Source of the DNA: Paenibacillus kyungheensis
GTDB lineage: Bacteria > Bacillota > Bacilli > Paenibacillales > Paenibacillaceae
Direction: 5' to 3'
Length of the DNA stretch: 64,000 nucleotides
NCBI RefSeq assembly: GCF_028606985.1
Contig: NZ_CP117416.1
Location: forward strand, 1,154,001-1,218,000
Part shown: positions 33,420 through 42,393 of the stretch, in pieces
How the letters are laid out: the number at the start of each line of letters is the position of its first letter
Numbering within the stretch: the stretch's first letter is position 1
The notes under the pieces: model-generated
What the model was told of the DNA's origin: nothing
What the model saw: the letters and a program-made list of their open reading frames with translations, nothing else
The model's database searches: none
Position numbers and translations under genes: made by a program

Positions 33420-34178
33420 ATGCAGAAAAATGTGCTAGATCAATTTTCTTCTAGTATTCAATTAGCTTATGATCAAAAAAGTGAAGTCATTTTAGAAAAA
33501 GAAACGGATACGATTTTTAAAAATTTGTTTTTTTGTATTCTGACTTTGTTTTCAGATAAAGTATCTAGTATTAAAGTTGATCCCAAACCGTTTATCTTAC
33601 CTAAAGAATATTTATTTTCAGATAAACACAAAAAGAATTTGAACAAATGGGTTCAACGTTTAAAAGATATAGATGATTTTCATTCAGAACTAGAATTTGG
33701 CAAATTAAAAATAGATTTTGAATACTGGTATTACGAATTAGGTGGAGAAAGTATCCAATTTGTCTATCAAGAAGATTATTTATTAACACCACAAGCTGCG
33801 GCTGATGCGCTGGGTATATCCAAAGTCACATTAAATAAGTATGTGAAACAAGGCTTAGAATATATAGATAATCAGACACACAAACGGATTCCAAAATATG
33901 CAATTGAAATTATGAAAGATCCTATTTATAGCATTCGGATGCAACAGATTGCTCAATCTAAAAAGCTTCGTCAACAAACACCTGAAGATCGCTATCATGA
34001 AGTGATACAAGAATTGGCTGATCTACAATTGAAATATGGAACACAGACAGTACAAGAAGCATTTAGTGAGTACAGCGGAGATAATATGGATGACCCTGCT
34101 GATTATTATCGGTGGAAAGATTTACAAGAAGAAATGACAGACATTCTTGGTTGGCGTGGAGGGAAAAAAGATCAGTGA
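33420..34178 (+). CDS. Helix-turn-helix protein, putative antitoxin of a two-gene module
   Basis: A 252-residue protein with AGGAAAGGAGAG upstream. The first ~115 residues match nothing I know. An excisionase/MerR-like helix-turn-helix follows (LTPQAAADALGISKVTLNKY, about residues 121-140, and a THKRIPKYAIE wing), then a helical tail. It overlaps the next gene by four bases (GTGA). The gene is AT-rich compared with its neighbours. The arrangement, DNA-binding protein then small basic protein with translational coupling, is that of a toxin-antitoxin module, but that role is inference. Confidence 0.6.
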   Translation: MQKNVLDQFSSSIQLAYDQKSEVILEKETDTIFKNLFFCILTLFSDKVSSIKVDPKPFILPKEYLFSDKHKKNLNKWVQRLKDIDDFHSELEFGKLKIDFEYWYYELGGESIQFVYQEDYLLTPQAAADALGISKVTLNKYVKQGLEYIDNQTHKRIPKYAIEIMKDPIYSIRMQQIAQSKKLRQQTPEDRYHEVIQELADLQLKYGTQTVQEAFSEYSGDNMDDPADYYRWKDLQEEMTDILGWRGGKKDQ

Positions 34179-34675
34179 CTCTATTGCTACCTGCAGACAT
34201 CGATCAAATTTTAGAAGATTATGGTCATTTGCTAAAAGTATACCCTGCTTTACGTGAGCGTCATTCTATTTTTACTGATTATAAAAGAACTCAGAAACGT
34301 CTTGAAGTATTGTTTCCTCTCAAAGAACATCCGGTGCATGGGATTACAGGTTTACATGTGTACGAGAAATATAACGATGCAGGAACGATAGAATTATATT
34401 CTTACTCTTGGAAACGAATTATTCCTACTCAGGGCATTCAATTTAGTCATATTTCTTCTTGGGGAAATGATCCTCATCCTCCAGAAACAACACCGCAATA
34501 TTTACAGGTAACTACAGAACCGCATCATCATCATTACGATCCTGATCAACGAAGTAAGCGAAAAAGTAGTTATATTCGTACATTAGATCGAGTTTTTATG
34601 TATATTGCGTATTATATTGAAACAGGTGAAGTATACTATAAAGATGTCTCTAGCTCAGTTGATTCTAAAAGATAA
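34175..34675 (+). CDS. Small His-rich protein, possibly DUF6516/TumE-like toxin
   Basis: GTG 34175, 11 bases after GGAGGG and overlapping the previous stop, gives 166 residues; a longer frame from ATG 34112 would overlap the first gene by 67 bases. The sequence has FPLKEHPVHGITGLHVYEKY, YSYSWKRIIPTQGIQF and a TTEPHHHHYDPDQR cluster followed by a tyrosine-rich helix (FMYIAYYIETGEVYY). The overall pattern recalls DUF6516 proteins, whose member TumE is a toxin paired with a DNA-binding antitoxin, but the resemblance is by eye only. No other function is apparent. Confidence 0.5.
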   Translation: MTLLLPADIDQILEDYGHLLKVYPALRERHSIFTDYKRTQKRLEVLFPLKEHPVHGITGLHVYEKYNDAGTIELYSYSWKRIIPTQGIQFSHISSWGNDPHPPETTPQYLQVTTEPHHHHYDPDQRSKRKSSYIRTLDRVFMYIAYYIETGEVYYKDVSSSVDSKR

Positions 34676-34680
34676 ATACT

Positions 34681-34714
34681 AAAAAACCTTGTACTAATAC
34701 TACAAGGTTTTTTA
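34681..34714 (+). terminator. Terminator after the putative toxin-antitoxin pair
   Basis: AAAAAACCTTGTA pairs perfectly with TACAAGGTTTTTT around seven bases, giving T-tracts on both strands. Confidence 0.9.
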
Positions 34715-34886
34715 GTATTTCAAATCAATTATTAGTAAATAAAATAACTAGAAAAGTACTTTATTTTTCAATAAAAATAAAATGATGAATCGCTTACCAA
34801 AATAGAGTTGGTAAATAACGTTATAAGAAATTTTAGAAGATGAGAAATTATATAAGATGTTGAAAAGCAACATATACCTTTCGAAA

Positions 34887-35000
34887 TTATTTAATTAAAA
34901 TCCTCAATAACTCTACACCATCTTTAAACCCTTGCTCATACATTGTAAATTTCGCCAGCCCTTGCATCAACATCATCTTATCCTCATACTCCAACCCCAA
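34887..35000 (-). pseudogene. Possible 3' remnant of a degraded gene
   Basis: The minus strand reads 37 codons with protein-like composition (EYEDKMMLMQGLAKFTMYEQ, then GFKDGVELLRI) ending in TAA at 34889-34887. It is closed upstream by TAG at 35003-35001 and has no ribosome site; the only early start is TTG. It looks like the C-terminal end of a small helical protein whose 5' part is gone. The rest of 34715-35055 is AT-rich and shows no other gene. Confidence 0.35.
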
Positions 35001-35055
35001 CTAAAATGAATTAAGATTTCAATGTCGTAAATCTTTCCCTGTTTACCCCACCCCA

Positions 35056-35174
35056 TGAAATGCAGGTGCATCAAGCGAAGGGGAGAGAATCATTCTGAAA
35101 GTCGCCTTGTAAGGATCCCATCCTTACCGCGACTGCAAGAAGATTCGCTCCCTGTAGCGAAGCCCCTCATTTCA
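35056..35174 (+). repeat. Long-hairpin repeat element, copy A
   Basis: A ~119-nt imperfect inverted repeat upstream of the chvE-like gene. Its 60-nt core (35087-35146) is identical to copy B at 36694-36753. The core folds as GAATC/GATTC, TTCT/AGAA, AGTCGC/GCGACT and TAAGGAT/ATCCTTA around CCC. Outer arms pair too: GGGAG/CTCCC beside the core and TGAAATG/CATTTCA at the ends. No open frame crosses it. Confidence 0.85.
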
Positions 35175-35261
35175 CCTTCCCCACCAAACTATGTCTGATT
35201 TTTATAAAAAAGGTCGGTTTATCAAAAAGACTCCCAATCTTTACCATGTTATTATACATAA

Positions 35262-35276
35262 AAGAAAGCGTTACCA
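35262..35276 (+). promoter_or_regulatory. cre-like site before the chvE-like gene
   Basis: AAGAAAGCGTTACCA fits the cre consensus except for its second base. It ends 46 bases before the start codon and suggests CcpA control of this monosaccharide importer. Confidence 0.6.
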
Positions 35277-35322
35277 AAATAAAAGACGTTCACTGAACAC
35301 CTACTCGAAAGGAGAATAACTG

Positions 35323-36408
35323 ATGAAAAGAGGATCGTTATTAACCTTGATCATCCTCATGATGTTTACCTTATCTGCCTGTAATCTTGCAGAGAGCAGT
35401 GCAGGAAGTAAGGAAAAGGGATATATCGGCATCTCGATGCCGACCAAGTCATCGGCACGCTGGGTGGCGGATGGTAGCAACATGGTGAAGCTTTTCCAAT
35501 CTAAAGGATACAAAACCGATCTGCAATATGCAGAAGATGTAGTCGAGAATCAGATTTCTCAGATTGAAAATATGATCACCAAGCAAGTCGATGTGATCGT
35601 TATTGCTTCTGTAGATGGCAATACGTTGACCGATGTCATTAGCAAAGCACATGCACAGGGTATTCAAGTTATCGCGTATGATCGCCTGATTATGAATACA
35701 GGATACTTAAGTTACTACGCGACTTTTGATAATTTCAAAGTCGGGGTGCTACAAGCATCGTACATCGAAGACAAGTTAGGACTGAAAAAAGGCAAAGGCC
35801 CTTTCAATATCGAGCTTTTTGGCGGTTCACCGGATGATAATAATGCGTACTTCTTTTTCAATGGAGCTATGTCTATCCTGCAACCGTACATCGATTCAGG
35901 CAAGTTAGTTGTTCGTAGTAATCAGAAAACGATGGCACAGATTTCAACCTTACGCTGGGATGGCGCATTAGCCCAATCTCGTATGGATAATCTAGTCAGC
36001 GCTTATTACGCCGATGCCAATCTGGATGCTGTTCTTTCTCCTTATGATGGTATCAGTATCGGTATTATTTCATCACTAAAAGGTGTAGGTTACGGATCAG
36101 CAGAGAAACCATTACCTGTAATCACCGGACAAGATGGTGAATTAGCATCGATCAAATCGATCGTAGCCGGCGAACAAACACAAACGATTTTCAAAGATAC
36201 ACGCCAACTTGCTGAAAAAACAGCAGATATGGTAGACAGCATCTTGCAAGGCAAAAAAGCCGAAGTTAACGATACCAAATCATACAACAATAACATTATG
36301 GTCGTGCCAGCATACCTGCTTGACCCGATCTCAGTAGACAAATCCAACGTCCAAAAAATCATCATCGACAGCGGATACTATACCGAAGCAGAAGTGAAAG
36401 GGAACTAA
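35323..36408 (+). CDS. chvE: Monosaccharide-binding lipoprotein, ChvE/XylF type
   Basis: A 361-residue lipoprotein (lipobox LSAC, Cys 20) with CGAAAGGAG upstream. The fold is that of ChvE/xylose-binding proteins: [99 protein letters not shown]. Homologues bind several aldoses such as xylose, glucose, galactose and arabinose, so the exact ligand is open. It is the first gene of an importer operon with a double ATPase and one permease, and lies between the two copies of the long-hairpin repeat. Confidence 0.87.
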   Translation: MKRGSLLTLIILMMFTLSACNLAESSAGSKEKGYIGISMPTKSSARWVADGSNMVKLFQSKGYKTDLQYAEDVVENQISQIENMITKQVDVIVIASVDGNTLTDVISKAHAQGIQVIAYDRLIMNTGYLSYYATFDNFKVGVLQASYIEDKLGLKKGKGPFNIELFGGSPDDNNAYFFFNGAMSILQPYIDSGKLVVRSNQKTMAQISTLRWDGALAQSRMDNLVSAYYADANLDAVLSPYDGISIGIISSLKGVGYGSAEKPLPVITGQDGELASIKSIVAGEQTQTIFKDTRQLAEKTADMVDSILQGKKAEVNDTKSYNNNIMVVPAYLLDPISVDKSNVQKIIIDSGYYTEAEVKGN

Positions 36409-36664
36409 TTCATATTTTACTTCGCAGAATTCTAGTCCTTAAACAAATTACGTTTTTTTAATAACAAACATGCCGGAGCAAAACTTGTATACCAAGTATA
36501 TGCTTTAATCCAATTCATCAGTCTCTAATCTCAAAACAAACTAATGCTCTACCCTTAAAAAAACTGCCAACCCCACCCAACAAGTGGACAAAACATGCCC
36601 TTAATCTCTAAATCTTTAATTATTAATCTCTAATCCCTAAATCTTTCCCATCTTTAAAAGGACA
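36409..36664. other. AT-rich spacer between the chvE-like and gguA-like genes
   Basis: No gene is seen. It includes low-complexity pieces rich in AATCTCTAAATC-type words, which recur in the spacers before 35041 and 41340, and leads into hairpin copy B. No strong terminator was found, so the ATPase and permease genes are probably read through from the chvE-like gene. Confidence 0.4.
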
Positions 36665-36785
36665 GCGTACGTGCCAACGGAGCGAAGGGAGAGGAATCAT
36701 TCTGAAAGTCGCCTTGTAAGGATCCCATCCTTACCGCGACTGCAAGAAGATTCCCCTCCCGTAGCGTCTCCCCATCACCGTACGC
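36665..36785 (+). repeat. Long-hairpin repeat element, copy B
   Basis: A ~121-nt element between the binding-protein and ATPase genes. Its core 36694-36753 is identical to copy A. The flanks differ from copy A but still pair: GGGAGAGGAATC with GATTCCCCTCCC, and outer arms GCGTACG (36665-36671) with CGTACGC (36779-36785). It ends 60 bases before the ATPase start codon. Confidence 0.85.
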
Positions 36786-36845
36786 CCTCACCACCAACTC
36801 AAGAGTGTTTTTCCACTCCCACCATCTAATGAAAGGAGCACCACC

Positions 36846-38378
36846 ATGTCCAACAACATCATTTTAGAAATGAAAAATATCACCAAAACATTCCCTGGTG
36901 TGAAAGCATTGGAAAATGTAAACCTGCAAGTCAAACAAGGTGAAATCCATGCACTGTGTGGTGAAAATGGCGCTGGTAAATCCACGCTCATGAAAGTACT
37001 CAGTGGCGTGTACGGATATGGAACCTACGAAGGCGATATTATTTTTCAAGGTAAAACCTGCGAATTTCGCGATATTAAGCAAAGTGAAGAACTAGGCATC
37101 GTTATTATCCATCAAGAACTGGCTTTGATTCCTTATCTATCGATTGCTGAAAATATTTTTCTCGGTAATGAACGGAAAAAAGGTGGCATTATCGATTGGA
37201 ATGAGACGCTTCAACGCACACAAGAATTGCTGACCAAAGTAGGTTTGAACGAATCACCGAATACGCTGATTACCAATATCGGAGTCGGTAAACAGCAATT
37301 GGTAGAGATCGCCAAAGCACTATCCAAAGAAGTAAAATTGCTGATTTTGGATGAACCGACAGCGGCTTTGAATGAAAATGATAGTGAGAATTTGCTTCAA
37401 CTGATGCTTGAATTTAAACGTCAAGGTATCTCCTGTATTCTGATCTCTCACAAGTTAAATGAAATCTCCAAAGTCGCGGATTCAGTAACTATTTTGCGAG
37501 ATGGACAAACGATTGAGACGCTGGATATGCACAAAGACCAGATTACCGAAGACCGGATTATTAGTGGAATGGTAGGACGCGATCTGACTCATCGTTATCC
37601 ACAGCGTGAACCGAAGATCGGTGAAGTGGTGCTTGAGGTCAAAGATTGGAATGTATTCCATGAGCAACATGCAGACCGCCAGATGATTCACAATGCTAAC
37701 TTGAATCTACGTCGTGGTGAGATTGTAGGGATTGCTGGATTGATGGGCTCCGGTCGTACCGAGCTGGTCATGAGTATTTTCGGCAAATCGTATGGCAAAA
37801 AAATCAATGGTACATTGATCAAAAACGGTAAGCCGATCACCAATAATACGGTTACCCAGGCTATCGATAATGGATTCGCTTATGTGACCGAAGATCGCAA
37901 AAACTATGGTCTGATTCTAATGGATGATATTAAGCGCAATATTTCATTAACCGGACTTGGCAAAATTACCAAAAATACCGTCGTCAATGAGCAAGAAGAA
38001 GTGATGGTTGCTGAAGATATGCGTAAACAAATGAAAATCAAAACACCGAATATTTTGCAGAAAACAGGTAATCTCAGCGGTGGGAATCAGCAAAAAGTCG
38101 TACTTGGCAAATGGATCTTTTCTGGTCCAGATATTCTAATTCTGGATGAACCTACACGTGGTATTGATGTAGGCGCCAAGTATGAAATTTATACGATTAT
38201 TAATCGACTGGCAGACGAAGGCAAAACAGTGCTTGTCATTTCATCAGAATTGCCAGAAATTCTAGGCATTTGTGATCGGATTTATGTGATGAATGCAGGA
38301 CGTATTACAGGGGAAGTCAACCGTCAGGAAGCGACTCAAGAAAAGCTGATGACTTATATGACACGCAGTTCCTCATAA
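36846..38378 (+). CDS. gguA: Monosaccharide ABC importer ATPase with two cassettes (GguA/XylG type)
   Basis: A 510-residue protein with AAAGGAGC upstream. The first cassette has Walker [10 protein letters not shown] (residue 39), a degenerate signature and [13 protein letters not shown]. The second has the altered Walker [20 protein letters not shown] (about residue 411) and [18 protein letters not shown]. This double structure with one weak site is the rule for ribose/xylose (CUT2) ATPases such as XylG, RbsA and GguA. It energises uptake of the sugar delivered by the upstream lipoprotein through the downstream permease. Confidence 0.92.
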   Translation: MSNNIILEMKNITKTFPGVKALENVNLQVKQGEIHALCGENGAGKSTLMKVLSGVYGYGTYEGDIIFQGKTCEFRDIKQSEELGIVIIHQELALIPYLSIAENIFLGNERKKGGIIDWNETLQRTQELLTKVGLNESPNTLITNIGVGKQQLVEIAKALSKEVKLLILDEPTAALNENDSENLLQLMLEFKRQGISCILISHKLNEISKVADSVTILRDGQTIETLDMHKDQITEDRIISGMVGRDLTHRYPQREPKIGEVVLEVKDWNVFHEQHADRQMIHNANLNLRRGEIVGIAGLMGSGRTELVMSIFGKSYGKKINGTLIKNGKPITNNTVTQAIDNGFAYVTEDRKNYGLILMDDIKRNISLTGLGKITKNTVVNEQEEVMVAEDMRKQMKIKTPNILQKTGNLSGGNQQKVVLGKWIFSGPDILILDEPTRGIDVGAKYEIYTIINRLADEGKTVLVISSELPEILGICDRIYVMNAGRITGEVNRQEATQEKLMTYMTRSSS

Positions 38379-38445
38379 ATTAATCATGATCATCGGGTGA
38401 GCTAAATACAATCTATTTAACAAACGAAAGGGGTTAGCATAACGT

Positions 38446-39648
38446 ATGTCTACATTAACCAAGCCAGAGGCAAAAAAAGAATCGACACTTGGCAAAATGT
38501 TTAAAGGAAATATTCGTCAGTACGGCATGATTATCGCATTACTATTTATTATGTTACTATTTGAAGTTTTAACAGGAGGTTTGCTACTCAAACCGATCAA
38601 TATTACCAACCTGATTTTGCAAAATAGTTACATACTGGTACTTGCAATCGGGATGGTACTTGTTATTATCACCGGGCATATTGATCTGTCGGTTGGTTCT
38701 ATCGCAGCGTTTGTTGGTGCGGTATCGGCAATCTTTATGGTGCAATGGCAAATGAACCCGATTTTAGCGGTTGTGTTGTCGATCGTAATCGGTGGACTGA
38801 TCGGTGCATGGCAAGGATTCTGGGTTGCTTATGTACGCATACCCGCCTTTATCGTAACCCTTGCCGGGATGTTATTATTCCGTGGATTAACGATGATCGT
38901 GTTGGAAGGGCAGTCCATTTCGCCATTCCCGAATGGTTTCCAAAAGATTAGTTCAGGCTTTATCCCTGACTTTTCGAATATGGCTACGAATATTGTAGCT
39001 GTACTTGCCGGAATTGCTTTATCGATTCTCTACATTGTAACTGAACTGCGTAATCGTTCGGCACAACGCAAATATAACTTTGATACCGGATCACAAGCAA
39101 TCTTCCTTGTGAAAATGATTCTGGTAGTTGCTGTTATCAATGCTTTCACTATTGTACTGGCTAGTTATGCAGGGATTCCAACGATTCTAGTACTGTTATT
39201 CTTGCTTATTATTATCTACTCTTTCGTGATGAACAAAACAGTGATGGGTCGTCATGTATATGCGATCGGTGGTAATGAAAAAGCAGCGGGATTATCCGGT
39301 GTTAAAACGAAAAAAGTAACATTCTGGGTATTTGTGAATATGGGCGTATTGGCTGCTGTATCAGGGTTGATCTTCGCAGCTCGCCTAAATGCAGCTACAC
39401 CAAGAGCAGGAACTAACTTTGAGCTAGATGCGATTGCAGCTTGTTTTATCGGTGGTGCTTCCGCTTCAGGTGGTATCGGAACAGTATTCGGAGCGATTAT
39501 CGGTGGTCTGGTTATGGGTGTACTGAATAACGGTATGTCTCTTGTAGGACTAGGTATCGACTGGCAACAAGGCATCAAAGGTCTGGTATTACTACTTGCG
39601 GTAGCATTTGATATTTATAACAAAAACAAAGGAACATCGTCTGTATAA
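38446..39648 (+). CDS. gguB: Monosaccharide ABC importer permease (GguB/XylH type)
   Basis: A 400-residue BPD_transp_2 membrane protein: LVLAIGMVLVIITGHIDLSV, then SIAAFVGAVSA; IPAFIVTLAGMLLFRGLTMI; GRHVYAIGGNEKAAGLSGVK; GGASASGGIGTVFGAIIGGL. The length and the long central loop (about residues 200-225) match GguB/XylH. CGAAAGGGG precedes the start. It completes the ChvE-GguA-GguB importer. Confidence 0.92.
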   Translation: MSTLTKPEAKKESTLGKMFKGNIRQYGMIIALLFIMLLFEVLTGGLLLKPINITNLILQNSYILVLAIGMVLVIITGHIDLSVGSIAAFVGAVSAIFMVQWQMNPILAVVLSIVIGGLIGAWQGFWVAYVRIPAFIVTLAGMLLFRGLTMIVLEGQSISPFPNGFQKISSGFIPDFSNMATNIVAVLAGIALSILYIVTELRNRSAQRKYNFDTGSQAIFLVKMILVVAVINAFTIVLASYAGIPTILVLLFLLIIIYSFVMNKTVMGRHVYAIGGNEKAAGLSGVKTKKVTFWVFVNMGVLAAVSGLIFAARLNAATPRAGTNFELDAIAACFIGGASASGGIGTVFGAIIGGLVMGVLNNGMSLVGLGIDWQQGIKGLVLLLAVAFDIYNKNKGTSSV

Positions 39649-39738
39649 AAAAGTTCTGCAATAACGTAAACGTAGCATGTAAATCAGATGGTTATGATAC
39701 CGAATTAAAATCATTCATTCTAACAAAATAACTATCCC

Positions 39739-39771
39739 AAACCGTCAGGACAATACGTTCTGGCGGTTTTT
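39739..39771 (+). terminator. Terminator of the monosaccharide importer operon
   Basis: AAACCGTCAG pairs with CTGGCGGTTT (one G-U) around 11 bases, followed by TT and a broken T-run. Confidence 0.8.
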
Positions 39772-39842
39772 AGTTGTGTTCACCCGAAAAATGGTACACA
39801 TGATACGAAATATGAAGCATTACCGATCTAACATCAGCACGC

Positions 39843-39848
39843 TATAAT
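39843..39848 (+). promoter_or_regulatory. Probable -10 element for the second CUT1 importer
   Basis: TATAAT lies 12 bases upstream of a perfect cre site; the -35 region 17 bases away (TTACCG) is weak. The start codon is 124 bases downstream. Confidence 0.45.
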
Positions 39849-39859
39849 TAATTCATTAA

Positions 39860-39874
39860 ATGTAATCGCTTACA
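39860..39874 (+). promoter_or_regulatory. Perfect cre site for the second CUT1 importer
   Basis: ATGTAATCGCTTACA matches WTGNAANCGNWNNCW at all positions. Its location just downstream of a -10 element is that of a CcpA road-block or promoter-proximal repression site. Confidence 0.8.
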
Positions 39875-39972
39875 TAAAAAGAAAGAAGATGGATAACATT
39901 GATTCCATAAACGGAGGATAGGAGACTACAGCGACACAGACATCGATAGAGAACGTAAAGGAGGATTTATTT

Positions 39973-40950
39973 ATGGATACAGATATCAAAAGAGAATCCA
40001 AAACCACACGAAAAACAAAAGATAAAATTACCACTTCACCTACCAAACGCTGGTTCCGCCGATTGTATACTCAGCGACATTTGCAGGTGATGGCATTGCT
40101 TGGTGTCGTCTGGATGTTGATTTTTAACTATATTCCTATGTACGGCATTATTATTGCATTCAAAGAATTTAATATCGTTGAAAGTATTGCCGATGCACCG
40201 TGGGTCGGATGGGAGCACTTTAAAGCATTTATGGATGATGAAAATCTACCCGATGTGATTCGTAATACGTTAGGAATCAGCTTAATCAAGCTATTTATCG
40301 GATTTCCACTACCGATTATTTTTGCTCTTTTTCTGAATGAATTACGGTCAGTACGTTTCAAAAAAGCAGTTCAAACGATCTCTTACTTACCGCATTTTCT
40401 ATCATGGGTTATTCTTGGTGGTATTTTGACGACATGGTTAGCCGATGTCGGGATTATCAACAATGTCTTAATGGCACTGCATTTGATCAAAGAACCCATC
40501 TCTTATTTAGCGGAGCCGCAATACTTTTGGACGATTGTGATCACATCCGATATTTGGAAAGAACTTGGATGGTCAGCGATTATCTATCTGGCTGCGATGG
40601 CAGGTGTATCTCCAGAAATGTATGAAGCGGCTACGATCGATGGCGCAGGACGTTTTCAAAAAATGTGGTACATTACGTTGCCCGGTATTCAAGCTACGAT
40701 TGCGATTCTATTTATCCTAGCAGTCAGCGGTGTACTTAACTCTAACTTTGACCAAATTCTCGTTTTACGGAACTCGCTCAATGAGAGTGCTAGTAATGTT
40801 ATCGATATCTATGTCTATCAAACCGGTCTATTATCCGGACGTTTCTCATACTCTACTGCTATCGGTCTTATCAAATCGATTATCGCTTTGATTTTACTGG
40901 TGATCGCTAATCAGGTGACGAAGAAACTAAACAACACTTCACTCTTTTAA
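39973..40950 (+). CDS. CUT1 sugar ABC transporter permease, LplB type (second system)
   Basis: A 325-residue membrane protein with AAAGGAGG upstream of ATG 39973. A basic, hydrophilic N-terminus of about 35 residues precedes the usual LplB core (LIFNYIPMYGIIIAFKEFNI), with the EAA loop IDGAGRFQKMWYITLPGIQA near residue 223 and the C-terminal FSYSTAIGLIKSIIALILLV. It forms an importer with the YtcP-type permease and lipoprotein downstream, although a 450-base spacer with a very long hairpin separates the two permease genes. Its oligosaccharide is unknown. No ATPase gene is in the cluster. Confidence 0.88.
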   Translation: MDTDIKRESKTTRKTKDKITTSPTKRWFRRLYTQRHLQVMALLGVVWMLIFNYIPMYGIIIAFKEFNIVESIADAPWVGWEHFKAFMDDENLPDVIRNTLGISLIKLFIGFPLPIIFALFLNELRSVRFKKAVQTISYLPHFLSWVILGGILTTWLADVGIINNVLMALHLIKEPISYLAEPQYFWTIVITSDIWKELGWSAIIYLAAMAGVSPEMYEAATIDGAGRFQKMWYITLPGIQATIAILFILAVSGVLNSNFDQILVLRNSLNESASNVIDIYVYQTGLLSGRFSYSTAIGLIKSIIALILLVIANQVTKKLNNTSLF

Positions 40951-40961
40951 AAAGGAGGAGG

Positions 40962-41112
40962 GGGTGAGCGTTAGCGCTTTGAGAATAGAGTGTTCTTGTC
41001 GTCGCTGTTAAGGATTAATATTTTGATCACTGCTTTTAGCAGTAAATATTAATCCTTAAAGGCGAGCGCTTCGCTCTTTCAGAACACTCTATTCTCGCCG
41101 CTAAAGCTACCC
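40962..41112 (+). repeat. Very long intra-operon inverted repeat
   Basis: A ~151-nt hairpin between the two permease genes. Perfect 16-base arms GAGAATAGAGTGTTCT/AGAACACTCTATTCTC (40981-40996 and 41081-41096) enclose a second perfect 16-base pair TTAAGGATTAATATTT/AAATATTAATCCTTAA (41008-41023 and 41044-41059), which in turn encloses ACTGCT/AGCAGT. The outermost bases (GGGT..AGC.TTAGCG with CGCTAA.GCT.ACCC) also pair. No T-tract follows. Confidence 0.9.
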
Positions 41113-41395
41113 TGGGTGGGGGAGGGGCAGGAAAGATTAGTTAGTTTAACTGACTTTACTGCTTCAATGATTTAGCTAGGAGTTTTTAAGCTACTAACTC
41201 CCCAACCAAGCTCTTGCACGAAGCATAATCTCTTGACTTACCGAATTTGATCTATTGCTTTTAAATTTTTGCGTTTAATTCTCTGTACTTAGATCACTGT
41301 ACTTAAATCAAGCAATTCATGTTTAAATCTCTTAATCTTTAATCTAAAAATGCTTTAAAAGAAAGTGCGCCTGAAAGACCCCTCACTCTAATGGT
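41113..41395. other. AT-rich spacer after the long inverted repeat
   Basis: No gene, promoter or terminator was recognised with confidence. It contains AATCTTTAATCT-like words also seen near the other hairpin elements. Confidence 0.35.
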
Positions 41396-41409
41396 AAAGG
41401 AGAATGACG

Positions 41410-42303
41410 ATGATTAGTATGAAGGCAGATCGTAAGACGCGTGGTGAAGCGATTTTTGATACGTTGAATACAGTATTGATGATCTTGATTTGTTTTATTA
41501 CGCTGTATCCGATCTGGTATGTGCTTGTGAATGCACTAAATGAAGGAACCGATGCGATGCGTGGTGGGATTTATTGGTGGCCACGAATATTTAGTCTCGA
41601 AAGCTTCAAAGCGGTATTCCAGAGCCCGGGTATTATGCAAGCGATGTGGATTACTGTAGCTAAGACGTTGATTGGTACAGTCATACATGTATTTTTTACA
41701 GCAATGGTAGCTTACGCCTTGTCTCGAAAAGGATTGATCGGAGGCAAAGTCTATATCTGGATCGGAACGATCACTTTATTTTTCAGTGGCGGATTGATTC
41801 CTACCTTTTTATTGATGAAGGATTTACAGTTGTTAGATAACTTTTTGGTATATATTATTCCAGCGATGTTTAGCTTTTTCGATCTTATTATTTTTATGAC
41901 CTTTTTCCGTGAAATACCGGAAGGACTAGAAGAAGCTGCGCGGATTGATGGTGCGAATGATTGGTCGATTTTCCTACGGGTTGTATTGCCAGTGTCTATG
42001 CCTGTTATCGCCACGATTGCTCTCTTTCATGGAGTGTTCCAGTGGAACGATTATTTTACAGGTATGATCTATATGAATGACACCAGCCTACAACCGATCC
42101 AGACGTATCTTTACCGGGTTGTTGCTGAATCTAGCTCTAACCAGATGCTTTCTGCGGTACCGGGAGGAATTACCCGTTCAGTGACGTCGCAGTCGATCAA
42201 ATTAGCTACAATGGTGGTTACAACGATGCCAATCGTATTCGTTTATCCATTTTTACAAAAATACTTTGTGAAAGGTATGATGATTGGTTCGATTAAAGGC
42301 TAA
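41410..42303 (+). CDS. CUT1 sugar ABC transporter permease, YtcP type (second system)
   Basis: ATG 41410 is the right distance from AAAGGAG (41396-41402); ATG 41404 is too close. The 297-residue membrane protein has the EAA loop RIDGANDWSIFLRVVLPVSM near residue 180 and the family C-terminus VYPFLQKYFVKGMMIGSIKG. It is the partner of the LplB-type permease upstream and is followed after 90 bases by the binding-protein gene. Confidence 0.88.
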   Translation: MISMKADRKTRGEAIFDTLNTVLMILICFITLYPIWYVLVNALNEGTDAMRGGIYWWPRIFSLESFKAVFQSPGIMQAMWITVAKTLIGTVIHVFFTAMVAYALSRKGLIGGKVYIWIGTITLFFSGGLIPTFLLMKDLQLLDNFLVYIIPAMFSFFDLIIFMTFFREIPEGLEEAARIDGANDWSIFLRVVLPVSMPVIATIALFHGVFQWNDYFTGMIYMNDTSLQPIQTYLYRVVAESSSNQMLSAVPGGITRSVTSQSIKLATMVVTTMPIVFVYPFLQKYFVKGMMIGSIKG

Positions 42304-42393
42304 GTCTGATTCGTTTGATAGCCAAAGCGGTAACAGCTTGTTTACTCGATATGAATAACTAATGATTACAAATAGAAAAGGGGTATTGATCTG

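Noticed and set aside
34112-34174. Longer start (ATG 34112) for the putative toxin gene
   Set aside because: It would overlap the upstream gene by 67 bases and lacks a ribosome site; GTG 34175 is well placed after GGAGGG.
34780-34800. cre-like word near ATGAATCGCTTACCA
   Set aside because: It misses at least two core cre positions on either strand and is not next to a gene start.
40952-40965. AAAGGAGGAGGGGG as a ribosome site for a small gene after the LplB-type permease
   Set aside because: No open frame with a start codon follows; the sequence runs into the long inverted repeat.
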